DNA of 63,697 bases from Thauera sp. UBA6194 (GCA_002422685.1 DITC01000057.1:1-63697), one strand, 5' to 3'. Shown: positions 32,649 through 42,194, numbered from the stretch's first letter. Program-made: numbers and translations. Notes: generated from the letters alone by a model not told the origin.

Positions 32649-35351
32649 TCAGCGCGCGCGCATGCGCAGCAGCGCCTTCTCGCCCTCGATGATCAGGAAC
32701 ACCAGCACGCCGATCGCCATCGGCGGCCCCCAGGCCTCGAGCGGCAGCGGGGTGGTGCCGAACCAGGTGTTCATCATCGGCAGATAGACGAAGCCGAGCT
32801 GGAGCAGGCCGAGCAGGCCGACCGAGACGATCGCCCCCGGGTTGGTGAACATGCGCGAGAGCGCGAGGCTGGAGGCGGTGAGGAAGCGACTGTTGAACAG
32901 GTACCAGGCCTGCGCCACCACCAGGGTGTTGACCGCCATGGTGCGCGCCGTCCCGAGCTCCATGCCCTGCAGCAGCGAATACTCGAACGAGGCGATGGTG
33001 GCGCCGCCGATGAGCAGCGACACGAAACCCACGCGCATCAGCATCGAGCCGTCCATGATCGAGCCGCCGGGCTTGCGCGGCGGGCGCTGCATGACCCCGG
33101 GCTCGGCCGGCTCGAAGGCCAGCGCGAGCGCCAGCGTGACCGCCACCACCATGTTCACCCACAGGATCTGCACCGGGGTGAGCGGCAGCGTGAGCCCGAA
33201 CACCACCGCGGCGAGCATCACCAGGCCCTGCGCGCCGTTGGTCGGCAGCGTGAACAGGATGGCCTTGCGCAGGTTGTCGTAGATCGTGCGGCCCTCTTCG
33301 ATCGCGCGCTCGATGGTCGAGAAGTTGTCGTCGGCGAGCACGATCTCGGCGGCCTCCTTGGTGGCCTCGGTGCCCTTGATGCCCATCGCCACGCCGACGT
33401 CGGCGCGCTTGAGTGCGGGCGCGTCGTTGACCCCGTCGCCGGTCATCGCCACCACCTCGCCGCGCGCCTGCAGGGCCTTGACCAGGCGCAGCTTGTGCTC
33501 GGGGCTGGTGCGGGCAAAGATGTCGCAGTCTTGCGCAATCTGCTGCAGCTCTTCGTCGCTGGCGGCCTCGATCTCGGCGCCGGAGATCACCTTGAGCTCG
33601 CCCGCCTTGCCCAGGCCCATCTCGAGACCGATCGCGCGCGCGGTGCCGGCATGGTCGCCGGTGATCATCTTCACGCGGATGCCGGCGGCGTGGCAGCACG
33701 CGATGGCGTCGATCGCCTCGGGGCGCGGCGGGTCGATGATGCCGACGAGGCCGAGGAAGACCATGTCCTCGTGCAGGTCCTCGAGGCAGAGTTCGTCCTT
33801 GCTTTCGGGGACTTCGCGCGCCGCGGCGGCGAGCACGCGCAAGCCCTGCGCGCTCAGCGCCTCGATCTGCTTTTCCCAGAAGGCGCGGTCGAGCGCAGTG
33901 TGTGCGCCGCTGGCGCCGAGTTCCTGATGGCATCGGTCGAGCAGGCGGTCGGGTGCGCCCTTGAGCAGGATGCGACGCCGGCCGCAGGGTCCGGTGTTGA
34001 GCGTGGCCATGAACTTGTTGGCCGACTCGAAGGGGATGCTGGCGTGGCGCTCGTGTGCGGCGGCGTCGAAGCCGGCTTTCTCGGCGAGGGTGCGCAGCGC
34101 GCCCTCGGTGGGTTCGCCGGTCACCCGCCACTGCCCGTCCTCTTCGGCGATGTGGGTGTCGTTGGCGACCGCGACGACCTCGATCACCGCCTGCAGGTTG
34201 TCGTGGCTGGCAAGCGCTGCAGCCTCGCCCTCGAGCGTGATCTCACCCTCGGGCCGATAGCCGGTGCCGCTGACATCGAAGGCGCCGCCGCGCGTGACCA
34301 CATGGCGCGCGGTCATCTCGTTCCTGGTCAGCGTGCCGGTCTTGTCCGAGCAGATCACCGTGACCGAACCCAGGGTTTCGACCGCGGTGAGCTTGCGCGT
34401 GATGGCCTTGCGCTGAGCCATGCGCTGCACGCCGAGGGCGAGCGTGATGGTCAGGATCGCCGGCAGGCCCTCGGGGATGGCGGCCACCGCGAAGCCGATC
34501 GCGGCGAGGAAGACGTCGGCGAGCGCCTGCTCGTGCAGGAACACGCCGATCGCGAGCATCAGCACCGCGAGCGCGACGATGATCACCGAGAGCAGCTTGC
34601 TGAACTGCGCCATCTGGCGCGTGAGCGGGGTCTGCAGGGTCTCGACCTCGGCGATCATGCGGTTGATGCGGCCGAGCTCGGTGTCGGCGCCGGTGGCGAC
34701 CACCACGCCCACGCCGCGTCCGGCGGCCACCAGGGTGCCGGAGTAGGCCATGCCGAGGCGGTCGCCCACGCCTGCCTTTGCAGCCACCGCTTCGGTGCTC
34801 TTGTCGGCGGGAACGGACTCGCCGGTCAGGGCGGACTCCTCGATGCGCAGGTTGTTGGTCTCGATCAGGCGCAGGTCGGCAGGGACGCGGTTGCCCGAGC
34901 GCAGGCGCACGATGTCGCCCGGTACCAGGCCGTCGGCGTCCACGCCGGCCCATTGCCCGTCACGCAGGGCGTCGGCGCGCAGCGACAGCATCTTGCGGAT
35001 GCCCTCGAGCGCCTGCTCGGCCTTGCCTTCCTGGATGAAACCGATGATGGCGTTGATGACCACCACGCCGAGGATGACGCCGGTGTCGATCAGGTGACCG
35101 AGCGCCGCGGTGATGGCCGCGGCGGCGAGCAACACGTAGATCAGCACGTCGTTGAAATGCTTGAAGAAGCGCTTGAGCAGGCCTTCCTTCGCCGGCTCGG
35201 GCAGGCGGTTGGGGCCGACCTCGGCCAGGCGGCGCGCGGCCTCGTCGTTGTCGAGTCCCTGCGCGCTGCAGTCGAGTGCGGCGAGCACTGCGTCGGCCGG
35301 GTGTGCGTGCGGGTGCTGGAGCGGGTCGTGCGGAGGTGTGTCTGGACTCAT
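32649..35351 (-). CDS. P-type cation-transporting ATPase (P2 type)
   Basis: A 900-residue ion pump. It has the N-terminal cation ATPase domain, the actuator motif ALTGESVPADK, AAIPEGLPAILT in helix M4, the phosphorylation site SDKTGTLT, KGAPDRLL in the nucleotide domain, and TGDGVNDAPALKRADVGVAMG. This layout is that of P2A/P2B pumps (calcium or other cations); the ion cannot be told by eye. The ATG at 35351 has GGAG 8 bases upstream and is preferred over a GTG 27 bases earlier. The N-terminus is His/Pro-rich (PPHDPLQHPHAHP). Confidence 0.9.
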   Translation of the reverse strand: MSPDTPPHDPLQHPHAHPADAVLAALDCSAQGLDNDEAARRLAEVGPNRLPEPAKEGLLKRFFKHFNDVLIYVLLAAAAITAALGHLIDTGVILGVVVINAIIGFIQEGKAEQALEGIRKMLSLRADALRDGQWAGVDADGLVPGDIVRLRSGNRVPADLRLIETNNLRIEESALTGESVPADKSTEAVAAKAGVGDRLGMAYSGTLVAAGRGVGVVVATGADTELGRINRMIAEVETLQTPLTRQMAQFSKLLSVIIVALAVLMLAIGVFLHEQALADVFLAAIGFAVAAIPEGLPAILTITLALGVQRMAQRKAITRKLTAVETLGSVTVICSDKTGTLTRNEMTARHVVTRGGAFDVSGTGYRPEGEITLEGEAAALASHDNLQAVIEVVAVANDTHIAEEDGQWRVTGEPTEGALRTLAEKAGFDAAAHERHASIPFESANKFMATLNTGPCGRRRILLKGAPDRLLDRCHQELGASGAHTALDRAFWEKQIEALSAQGLRVLAAAAREVPESKDELCLEDLHEDMVFLGLVGIIDPPRPEAIDAIACCHAAGIRVKMITGDHAGTARAIGLEMGLGKAGELKVISGAEIEAASDEELQQIAQDCDIFARTSPEHKLRLVKALQARGEVVAMTGDGVNDAPALKRADVGVAMGIKGTEATKEAAEIVLADDNFSTIERAIEEGRTIYDNLRKAILFTLPTNGAQGLVMLAAVVFGLTLPLTPVQILWVNMVVAVTLALALAFEPAEPGVMQRPPRKPGGSIMDGSMLMRVGFVSLLIGGATIASFEYSLLQGMELGTARTMAVNTLVVAQAWYLFNSRFLTASSLALSRMFTNPGAIVSVGLLGLLQLGFVYLPMMNTWFGTTPLPLEAWGPPMAIGVLVFLIIEGEKALLRMRAR

Positions 35352-35486
35352 GAAGGCGGCTCCGGGCCGGGGCGTCACAGCCCGCCTCGGTGGATGCGGG
35401 CGATGCGCGCGGTGGTCGTCACGCAGCTTGCAGCTGGAATTGCTGCGCTGCCATATAAAAGCAGACCATAACGCCGGGCGAAGTTC

Positions 35487-35515
35487 AAAAAAAGACCCTG
35501 CTCGAAGACAGGGTC
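35487..35515 (-). terminator. Rho-independent terminator
   Basis: Stem GACCCTG / CAGGGTC with an 8-base loop, followed on the minus strand by a run of seven T. It ends the transcript of the 471-residue unknown protein 26 bases after its stop. Confidence 0.85.
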
Positions 35516-35540
35516 CGGGGAGCGGGCTGCGGGAGCCGCC

Positions 35541-36956
35541 TCATTCGGTGTCGTAGCCCAGCAGGCGCGACTCGATGATGCGCTGCGCCACGCCTTCGGG
35601 CACGTCTGCCTCCCAGTCGCCGCGGCCGCGGCGCAGGCCTGCCAGCACCTCGGCGACGTCGATGTGCAGGTGGCCGTCGTCTTGGGGTTGCACGGCGACG
35701 AGCTTGTCGTTCTCTTTCAGGTGGGCGAGCAGGTGGCGCAGGTTGGCGGGCACCTGCACGTTGTCGAGCGTCACCGTGGCGGCGGCGTCCGTGCCGCGCG
35801 GGCGCGAGGGGTAGACATACACGTGGGTGTTGTCCGGGAAGAGCTTGCCGAAGGCTTCCAGGATGCCGCCCTCCATGCCGTCGTAGTACTTCTCGTCGAA
35901 CAGGAAGGCGAAGTCGCGCACCGACAGCACGATGCCGATCGGTTTCTGGGTGTACCGGCGCAGGTAGGCACGCAGGCGGAAGAAGCGCACGTAGTCCGAG
36001 ATCATCACCGTGTAGCCTTGCGAGGCGAGCAGGTCGATGCGGGCGAGGAAGTCGGCGCCATCGACGTTGTCGCCGCTGATCAGCGAGTTCATCGTGACCT
36101 CGGCGAGCGACAGGATCTCGCCCTCGTTGACCTCGGCGAGCTGGCTGAACTGACGCAGGCCCGAGCGCATCATGTCCACGTTGACGTAGGTCACCGGCTT
36201 GAAGCTGCCGCGCATCACCATCACCGGCTTGCGGTAGAGCAGCTCGCCCGGCACCACGACCTGACCGTCGGGGTTGAACACCACCGCGCGCGTGAGCCAG
36301 CTGCGGATGAGGTGCAGGTTCATCAGGCGGTTTTCCACTTCCTCGAAGTAGGGGCCGGAGAAGTGGATGAGGTCGACCTCGATGCGCTCCGAGCCCAGCC
36401 CGTCGGCCAGGCCCTCGACCACCCATTCGGGGCTCTGGTGGTGGAAGAAGGCGCCGTGGATGAGGTTGACGCCGAGGATGCCGAGCGCCTCGGACTGCAG
36501 CGCGTTGTCGTTGTCGAGCATGCGCACGTGCATGATCACGTCGCTCGGCTCGGCGCCCGGGTGCAGTTGCAGGCGGATGCCGACCCAGCCGTGGCATTCG
36601 TTCTTCTGCTTGAAGCTGCGTGCGGTGACGGTGGCGGCGTAGGCGAAGAAGGTGGTGTTCCTGGGCCGTACGTGGGCGAGGCGAGCGACGACCTGGGTGA
36701 ACTCCTTGTCGAGCATCTGCAGCAGGCGGGCGCGGCTGACGTAGCGGTCGACATGGCCGTAGATGTCGTCGCTGACCGCCATGTCGTAGGCCGACATGGT
36801 CTTGGCGACGGTGCCGGCGGCGGCGCCGACCTGGAAGAAGCGGCGCGCGACCTCCTGTCCGGCGCCGATCTCGACGATGGAGCCGTACTTGTATTTGTCG
36901 AGGTTGAGCGCGAGCGCCTTCTGGTCGGTGGTGAGCGTGGTGTTGCGGGTACGCAT
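35541..36956 (-). CDS. Conserved protein of unknown function
   Basis: A 471-residue soluble protein. The N-terminus (MRTRNTTLTTDQKALALNLD, then YGSIVEIGAGQEVARRFFQVG) and the order of segments (YAATVTARSF, GVNLIHGAF, LMNLHLIRSWLTRAVVF) recall a conserved unknown family that I believe occurs in betaproteobacteria and cyanobacteria and is sometimes misnamed. No catalytic motif is clear; EIGAGQEVARRFF looks like a nucleotide or cofactor turn. GAGGAG sits five bases before the ATG. It lies 41 bases downstream of a nitroreductase on the same strand, so co-transcription is likely, and a terminator follows. Confidence 0.7.
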   Translation of the reverse strand: MRTRNTTLTTDQKALALNLDKYKYGSIVEIGAGQEVARRFFQVGAAAGTVAKTMSAYDMAVSDDIYGHVDRYVSRARLLQMLDKEFTQVVARLAHVRPRNTTFFAYAATVTARSFKQKNECHGWVGIRLQLHPGAEPSDVIMHVRMLDNDNALQSEALGILGVNLIHGAFFHHQSPEWVVEGLADGLGSERIEVDLIHFSGPYFEEVENRLMNLHLIRSWLTRAVVFNPDGQVVVPGELLYRKPVMVMRGSFKPVTYVNVDMMRSGLRQFSQLAEVNEGEILSLAEVTMNSLISGDNVDGADFLARIDLLASQGYTVMISDYVRFFRLRAYLRRYTQKPIGIVLSVRDFAFLFDEKYYDGMEGGILEAFGKLFPDNTHVYVYPSRPRGTDAAATVTLDNVQVPANLRHLLAHLKENDKLVAVQPQDDGHLHIDVAEVLAGLRRGRGDWEADVPEGVAQRIIESRLLGYDTE

Positions 36957-36997
36957 GAGGTCTCCTCGGGGCGCTCGGGCTGCAGGCCCGTAGCGGA

Positions 36998-37819
36998 TTA
37001 CTTGAGCTTGAAGCCGAGCGCGTGCAGAGCCTCGACCAGGCGGTCGCGTCCGGACAGGCTCTCCGGCCCGGCGATGCGCTTGGCCGAATGCACCGCCCAG
37101 GTGCCGTGGACGTTCATCTTCTGCTCGTCGTAGAAGTGCGCCATGGCTCGGTTGTAGGCGTCGATGCCGGCGTCCTGTGCCTCCTGACTGTAGCGCTCGT
37201 GGTGCAGCACCACCGCTTGCGGCGGACGCGGCTTGACCTCGGCCGGGTGGGCCGGATCGGGCGTGCCGAGGCACATGCCGAACACGGCGAAGGTCTCGGG
37301 CGGCAGCTCGAGCAGGGCGGCGACCTCTTCCGGGTGGTTGCGCATGCCGCCGATGTACACCATGCCGAGGCCGAGCGACTCGGCGGCGGCGGCGGCGTTC
37401 TGCGCGGCCAGGGCGGCGTCGATGACGGCGGTGAGGAACATCTCGGTGTAATCGAGCCCGGCCGAGGGGCGCTCGAGCTGCGTGGCGACGCGGCGCAGCC
37501 GGGCGAGGTCGGCCAGCCACACGAGCTGCAGCGGCGCATCGCGCACGTGCGCCTGGTTGCCGGCGAGCTCGGCGAGGCGTGCGCGGGTGCTGGCCTCGCG
37601 CACGGCGACCACGCTCCACACATTGAGGTTGGAAGAGCTGGCGGCGGATTGGGCGGCGGCGATGATGGCGGAGAGCTGCGCGTCGCCGACCGGGTCGGGC
37701 AGATAGGCACGCACCGAGCGATGGCCGAGCAGTTGTTCGATCAGCGGCGTCAGTGCCGCTTCGGCCGGTGCGTCATTGCTGCCGTAGCGGGCAACGAGGG
37801 GGGGCGGTATCGAAGACAT
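36998..37819 (-). CDS. Nitroreductase family protein (NfsA-like)
   Basis: A 273-residue FMN-dependent NAD(P)H oxidoreductase. HRSVRAYLPDPV and AAQSAASSSNLNVWSVVAV match the FMN-binding N-terminal part, and GLGMVYIGGMRNHPEEVAALLELP the middle. The C-terminal part with FGMCLGTPD and an R-x-x-x-V-x-x-x-E type helix matches the NfsA/FRP group. GAGGA lies 6 bases before the ATG at 37819, and an ATG six bases earlier is too close to it. Physiological substrate unknown; flavin or quinone reduction is possible. Confidence 0.82.
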   Translation of the reverse strand: MSSIPPPLVARYGSNDAPAEAALTPLIEQLLGHRSVRAYLPDPVGDAQLSAIIAAAQSAASSSNLNVWSVVAVREASTRARLAELAGNQAHVRDAPLQLVWLADLARLRRVATQLERPSAGLDYTEMFLTAVIDAALAAQNAAAAAESLGLGMVYIGGMRNHPEEVAALLELPPETFAVFGMCLGTPDPAHPAEVKPRPPQAVVLHHERYSQEAQDAGIDAYNRAMAHFYDEQKMNVHGTWAVHSAKRIAGPESLSGRDRLVEALHALGFKLK

Positions 37820-38060
37820 GGGCATTCCTCGCAGAAATCGGGGAGTGGACAGGCGCTGATGCGAGTGCAGTATACCGGCACGTTCCACGCTGCAGCGGTG
37901 CGGCGGGGGCGGGAAAATGGTGTCGGCGTGGCGTCGGCGGGCGGGGTGGCGATCACGCGCCGGCAGCGCCCGCGGCGCTCGACGTGGCTGTGTCGTGCCG
38001 TGTCCATGCTCGGACGCCGTGCCAGCGTATGACTGGAACGCTATTTTTGATCTCTGCTAG
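37820..38060. other. Intergenic region upstream of the acyl-CoA synthetase
   Basis: The gap between the nitroreductase and the acyl-CoA synthetase is 334 bases. This part is G+C-rich and must contain the nitroreductase promoter, but I see no convincing -35/-10 pair or gene. The A/T-rich end near 38042-38085 carries the operator listed below. Confidence 0.4.
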
Positions 38061-38064
38061 TGAA

Positions 38065-38085
38065 TTACGTTAACGTCAACGTAAA
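38065..38085. promoter_or_regulatory. Palindromic operator, LiuR-like
   Basis: TTACGTTAACGTCAA continues into ACGTAAA, giving three ACGT steps six bases apart and an almost perfect inverted repeat around TTAACG. It resembles the site TTGACGTTAACGTAA recalled for LiuR (MerR family), which controls branched-chain amino acid and fatty acid breakdown in proteobacteria. It overlaps the likely promoter of the acyl-CoA synthetase, 69 bases before its ATG. No regulator gene is nearby. Confidence 0.5.
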
Positions 38086-38153
38086 ATGGCGGGTGACCGA
38101 GGCGGTTCCGCCTGCCGCCCAGGATTTCATCGATGCATCGGAGAGGAGAGCCC

Positions 38154-39845
38154 ATGACTGCCGTGACCGAATTTCTTGCCGCCCGCGATTTCCTGCTGCA
38201 ACACCGCAGCGACTACGCCACCGCCTACGCCGGCTTCAAGTGGCCCAAGCTCAAGGAGTTCAACTGGGCCCTGGACTACTTCGACACCCTGGCCAAGGGC
38301 AACGACAATCCGGCGCTGTGGATCATCGAGGAAGACGGCAGCGAGTCGAAGCTGTCCTTCGCCGAGATGTCGGCACGCTCGAACCGTGTCGCCAACTGGC
38401 TGCGCAAGCAGGGCGTCAAGCGCGGCGAGCGCATCCTGATCATGCTCGGCAACGAAGTGCCGCTGTGGGAGACCATGCTCGCCGCGATCAAGCTCGGCGC
38501 GGTGGTGATCCCCGCGACCACGCTGCTGACCCCGGAGGACCTGGTGGACCGTGTCGAGCGCGGCCAGGTCAAGCACGTGGTGATCGGCAGCGCCCACACC
38601 GACAAGTTCGAGAACCTGCCCGGCAGCTTCGGGCGCATCGCCGTGGGCGGCGCGCCCGCGGGCTGGAAGGTCTTCGAGGAGGCCGCGGCCGAGTCCGACG
38701 TGTTCACCCCGGACGGCGTGACCCGCGTGGACGATCCGCTGCTGCTCTACTTCACCTCGGGCACCACCTCCAAGCCCAAGCTGGTGCTGCACACCCACCA
38801 GTCCTACCCGGTCGGCCACCTGTCGACCATGTACTGGATCGGCCTCAAGCCCAACGACCGCCACATGAACATCTCCTCGCCGGGCTGGGCCAAGCACGCC
38901 TGGAGCTGCTTCTTCGCGCCCTGGAACGCCGGCGCCTGCGTGTTCCTGTACAACTACAACCGCTTCAACGCCAAGGCGCTGCTCGACGTGCTGGTGAAGT
39001 ACGAGGTCACCACCATGTGCGCGCCCCCGACCGTGTGGCGCATGCTGATCCAGCAGGATCTCGCGTCCGTGAAGACCAAGCTGCGCGAGCTCATCGGCGC
39101 CGGCGAGCCGCTCAACCCCGAGGTCATCGACCAGGTGAAGAAGGCCTGGGGCATCACCATCCGCGACGGCTTCGGCCAGACCGAGACCACCGCGCAGATC
39201 GGCAACACGCCCGACCAGCCGCTCAAGCCCGGCTCCATGGGCCGCCCGCTGCCCGGCTACAAGATCGCCCTGCTGGATGCCGAGAGCAAACCCTCGGTCG
39301 AGGGCGAAGTGGCGCTGGTGATGGGCGAGCACCGCCCGGTCGGCCTGATGGTGGGTTACGCCGGCGATCCGGCCAAGACCGCCGAGGTCATGCGTGACGG
39401 CCACTACCGCACCGGCGACGTCGCCAGCATCGACGAGGACGGCTATATCACCTACGTCGGCCGCGCCGACGACGTGTTCAAGGCCTCCGACTACCGCATC
39501 AGCCCCTTCGAGCTCGAGAGCGTGCTGATCGAGCACCCGGCGGTGGCCGAAGCCGCGGTGGTGCCGAGCCCGGATCCGCTGCGTCTGGCGGTGCCCAAGG
39601 CCTTCGTGATCCTGGTTGCCGGCCAGGAACCGAGCAAGGAACTCGCCAAGGACATCTTCGCCTTCACCCGCGAGCGCCTCGCCCCGTACAAGCGCATCCG
39701 CCGCCTGTCCTTCGCCGACCTGCCCAAGACCATCTCGGGCAAGATTCGTCGCGTCGAGCTGCGCAAGGCGGAAGAGGCGCGCGGCGAGAGCGTGCGTGGC
39801 GAGCTGGAGTTCTTCGAGGAAGACTTCCCCGAGCTGAAGGGCTGA
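38154..39845 (+). CDS. Acyl-CoA synthetase (AMP-forming)
   Basis: A 563-residue ANL-family ligase that activates a carboxylic acid as acyl-AMP and then acyl-CoA. Motifs: YFTSGTTSKPKLVLHTH (P-loop), GWAKHAWSCFFAPWNAGA (medium-chain type region), DGFGQTETT, and the C-terminal Lys in PKTISGKIRR. The layout resembles medium-chain acyl-CoA or benzoate-type ligases; the exact acid is not decided by eye. AGGAG precedes the ATG at 38154. It appears monocistronic, with ffs downstream. Confidence 0.88.
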   Translation: MTAVTEFLAARDFLLQHRSDYATAYAGFKWPKLKEFNWALDYFDTLAKGNDNPALWIIEEDGSESKLSFAEMSARSNRVANWLRKQGVKRGERILIMLGNEVPLWETMLAAIKLGAVVIPATTLLTPEDLVDRVERGQVKHVVIGSAHTDKFENLPGSFGRIAVGGAPAGWKVFEEAAAESDVFTPDGVTRVDDPLLLYFTSGTTSKPKLVLHTHQSYPVGHLSTMYWIGLKPNDRHMNISSPGWAKHAWSCFFAPWNAGACVFLYNYNRFNAKALLDVLVKYEVTTMCAPPTVWRMLIQQDLASVKTKLRELIGAGEPLNPEVIDQVKKAWGITIRDGFGQTETTAQIGNTPDQPLKPGSMGRPLPGYKIALLDAESKPSVEGEVALVMGEHRPVGLMVGYAGDPAKTAEVMRDGHYRTGDVASIDEDGYITYVGRADDVFKASDYRISPFELESVLIEHPAVAEAAVVPSPDPLRLAVPKAFVILVAGQEPSKELAKDIFAFTRERLAPYKRIRRLSFADLPKTISGKIRRVELRKAEEARGESVRGELEFFEEDFPELKG

Positions 39846-39900
39846 TCGAGCGCGTGCCGGCGGGGGCGGAATCCGCGCCCCCGCGCCGCCGGCATGCTGC

Positions 39901-39906
39901 TACAAT
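39901..39906 (+). promoter_or_regulatory. -10 element of the 4.5S RNA gene
   Basis: TACAAT lies seven bases before the inferred 5' end of the RNA. The -35 region at 17 bases is G+C-rich and not convincing. Confidence 0.5.
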
Positions 39907-39913
39907 GCCGGCC

Positions 39914-40013
<100 letters not shown>

Positions 40014-40026
40014 CCCGAATACGAAA

Positions 40027-40064
40027 AGCGAAGGGCGCTCCTGGTGGGCGCCCTTCGCTTTTTT
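40027..40064 (+). terminator. Terminator of ffs
   Basis: A 12-bp perfect stem (AGCGAAGGGCGC / GCGCCCTTCGCT) followed by TTTTTT on the plus strand. It is preceded by AAAA, so it could also serve the minus-strand ZIP transporter that ends at 40134. Confidence 0.92.
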
Positions 40065-40133
40065 CGGCGTCGGTTTGTCGGATTCATCCTCGCCCCGCGC
40101 CGTCTTCGCAGCGCCTTGGCCGGCGCTGCTCGA

Positions 40134-41036
40134 TCAGCCGAGCAGCGTGTCCATCAGCATCATCAGCACGAAGCCGAACATGAGGCCGCCGGTGGCGAGC
40201 GTCTCGTGGCCGCGCCGGTGCGATTCGGGGATGATCTCGTGGCTGACCACGAACAGCATCGCGCCGGCTGCGCCCGCCAGGCCCCAGGGCAGGATCATCG
40301 CCGAGACCGAGACCATCATCGAGCCGGCGATTGCCGCGATCGGCTCGATCAGCCCGGACACCGTGGCCACACCGAAGGCGAGCCAGCGGCTGTAGCTTGC
40401 GCTCACCAGCGCGATCGCGACGATCAGACCTTCGGGCACGTTCTGCAGCGAGATGCCGGCCGCGACGGCGTCGCCCGAACCTGCTCCGGTCCCGTTCAGG
40501 CCCGCTGCCACGCCGATGGCGAGCCCCTCGGGAATGTTATGCACGGCGATCGCGAACACGAACAGCCACACTGCGGCCCCGCTGCGCTGGCCCGCGGGGA
40601 AGTGGGTGTGGGGCAGGGCACGGTCGAGGGCGAGCAGGCCGCCGGCCCCGAGCAGCACGGCCAGCGCGACGAGCGCAGCGGCTGCGGTTTCCGAGCCGGA
40701 CTGCAGCTGCGCTGCGTCGAAGGCCGGCAGCAGCAGCGAGAACACGCTCGCTGCGAGCATGACCCCCGCGCCGAAGCCGAGCAGCAGCCCCTGCATGCCC
40801 GCGCCGATGTTGCGCACCACGAGCAGCGGTACTGCGCCGAGCGCGGTCGCGGCCGCGGCCATCGCGCCACCCGAGAGCGCGCTCGATACGGGCAGCTCAA
40901 AGCCTTCGAGGCTGCGCACGAGCTGCGCGATCAGCAGGGCGAGCCCGGTCAGGGCGATGAGCCAGCCGCTCAGTGCGCGCAGCGCGCCGGCCGGGCTGGC
41001 AGGCTGGAAATGCAGGCGGACGACTTTATCGACCAT
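40134..41036 (-). CDS. ZIP family metal transporter
   Basis: A 300-residue importer of zinc or related divalent metals, with about eight helices. VHNIPEGLAIGVA and LQNVPEGLIVAIALV are the two metal-binding helices (HNxPEG and QNxPEG), and FVVSHEIIPESHRRGHE matches the C-terminal half of the ZupT/GufA group. GAGGAG lies 7 bases before the ATG at 41036. The divergent gap to argB contains an A/T-rich stretch (about 41108-41162) that probably holds promoters. Confidence 0.87.
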   Translation of the reverse strand: MVDKVVRLHFQPASPAGALRALSGWLIALTGLALLIAQLVRSLEGFELPVSSALSGGAMAAAATALGAVPLLVVRNIGAGMQGLLLGFGAGVMLAASVFSLLLPAFDAAQLQSGSETAAAALVALAVLLGAGGLLALDRALPHTHFPAGQRSGAAVWLFVFAIAVHNIPEGLAIGVAAGLNGTGAGSGDAVAAGISLQNVPEGLIVAIALVSASYSRWLAFGVATVSGLIEPIAAIAGSMMVSVSAMILPWGLAGAAGAMLFVVSHEIIPESHRRGHETLATGGLMFGFVLMMLMDTLLG

Positions 41037-41225
41037 GATGGAACTCCTCGTGTTGCGTGGGCGATGCATGCACCGCGCCTTCAAAGCCAGTATGGCCCGC
41101 AGCCGTCAATAGCGCTAATTGAGCATGATTAAAAACACGATAGACAACGCGCATTTATAAGCGCTTCGTGTCCCAAAGCGCCGGCGTACGCGGCCCTCGC
41201 CCTTTCGGTTCGCCGAAGGGACCAC

Positions 41226-41231
41226 TAGAAT
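41226..41231 (+). promoter_or_regulatory. Possible -10 element of argB
   Basis: TAGAAT, 27 bases before the argB ATG. The matching -35 is weak, so this is a tentative call. Confidence 0.35.
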
Positions 41232-41258
41232 CGCGCTGTCCGATCAAGGAGTGTTTCG

Positions 41259-42161
41259 ATGACCCAGTCCCGCGCACAGCAAGACGTCACCCCCGCACGC
41301 AAGGCCGAGATCCTTGCCGAGGCCCTGCCTTACATCAAGCGGTTCTTCGACAAGACCATCGTCATCAAGTACGGCGGCAACGCGATGACCGACCCGCATC
41401 TCAAGGACTGCTTCGCACGCGACGTGGTGCTGCTCAAGCTCGTCGGCCTGAACCCGGTGGTGGTGCACGGCGGCGGTCCGCAGATCGAGAACCTGCTCAC
41501 CCGCATGGGCAAGAAGGGCGAGTTCATCCAGGGCATGCGCGTGACCGATGCCGAGACCATGGAAGTGGTCGAGATGGTGCTCGGTGGCCAGGTGAACAAG
41601 GAGATCGTCAACCTGATCAACAAGCATGGCGGCAAGGCGGTCGGCCTGACCGGCAAGGACGCCGGCTTCATCCGCGCCAAGAAGCTGATGATGCAGAAGC
41701 ACGGCGCGCCGGTGGGCGACCTGATCGACGTCGGTCAGGTGGGCGAGATCACCGGCATCGACCCCAGCCTGATCTCCTTCCTCGACAAGGGCGATTTCAT
41801 CCCGGTGATCGCGCCGATCGGCGTGGGCGAGGAGGGCGAGACCTACAACATCAACGCCGATGTGGTCGCCGGCAAGCTCGCCGAGATCCTCCACGCCGAG
41901 AAGCTGATGCTGCTCACCAACACCCCGGGCGTGCTCGACAAGGCGGGCAACCTGCTCACCGGGCTGACGCCGCGCCAGATCGACGACCTGGTGGCCGACG
42001 GCACGCTGTCGGGCGGCATGCTGCCCAAGATCGGCTCGGCGCTGGACGCGGCGCGCAACGGCGTGAAGTCGGTGCACATCATCGATGGCCGCGTCGAACA
42101 CTGCCTGCTGCTCGAGATCCTGACCGACCACGGTGTCGGCACGATGATCAAGAGCAAGTGA
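41259..42161 (+). CDS. argB: Acetylglutamate kinase
   Basis: Second step of arginine biosynthesis: phosphorylation of N-acetylglutamate with ATP. 300 residues, cytoplasmic. VIKYGGNAM is the phosphate-binding Lys/Gly motif, VVVHGGGPQI the substrate region, and LLTNTPGVLDKAGNLL the ATP region. The N-terminal helix typical of arginine-inhibited enzymes is present (ARKAEILAEALPYIKRFF). AAGGAG precedes the ATG. It stands alone, without other arg genes. Confidence 0.96.
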   Translation: MTQSRAQQDVTPARKAEILAEALPYIKRFFDKTIVIKYGGNAMTDPHLKDCFARDVVLLKLVGLNPVVVHGGGPQIENLLTRMGKKGEFIQGMRVTDAETMEVVEMVLGGQVNKEIVNLINKHGGKAVGLTGKDAGFIRAKKLMMQKHGAPVGDLIDVGQVGEITGIDPSLISFLDKGDFIPVIAPIGVGEEGETYNINADVVAGKLAEILHAEKLMLLTNTPGVLDKAGNLLTGLTPRQIDDLVADGTLSGGMLPKIGSALDAARNGVKSVHIIDGRVEHCLLLEILTDHGVGTMIKSK

Positions 42162-42194
42162 GAAGCCTGCGCGCGCCCTCGCCCTGATGACAAA

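Noticed and set aside
32640..35471. A 943-codon plus-strand frame opposite the P-type ATPase
   Set aside because: The ATPase on the minus strand has every expected motif; the opposite frame has none.
39862..39882. Hairpin GGGGGCG / CGCCCCC after the acyl-CoA synthetase as a terminator
   Set aside because: No U tract follows on either strand, and the ffs promoter begins just after it. It may still slow polymerase.
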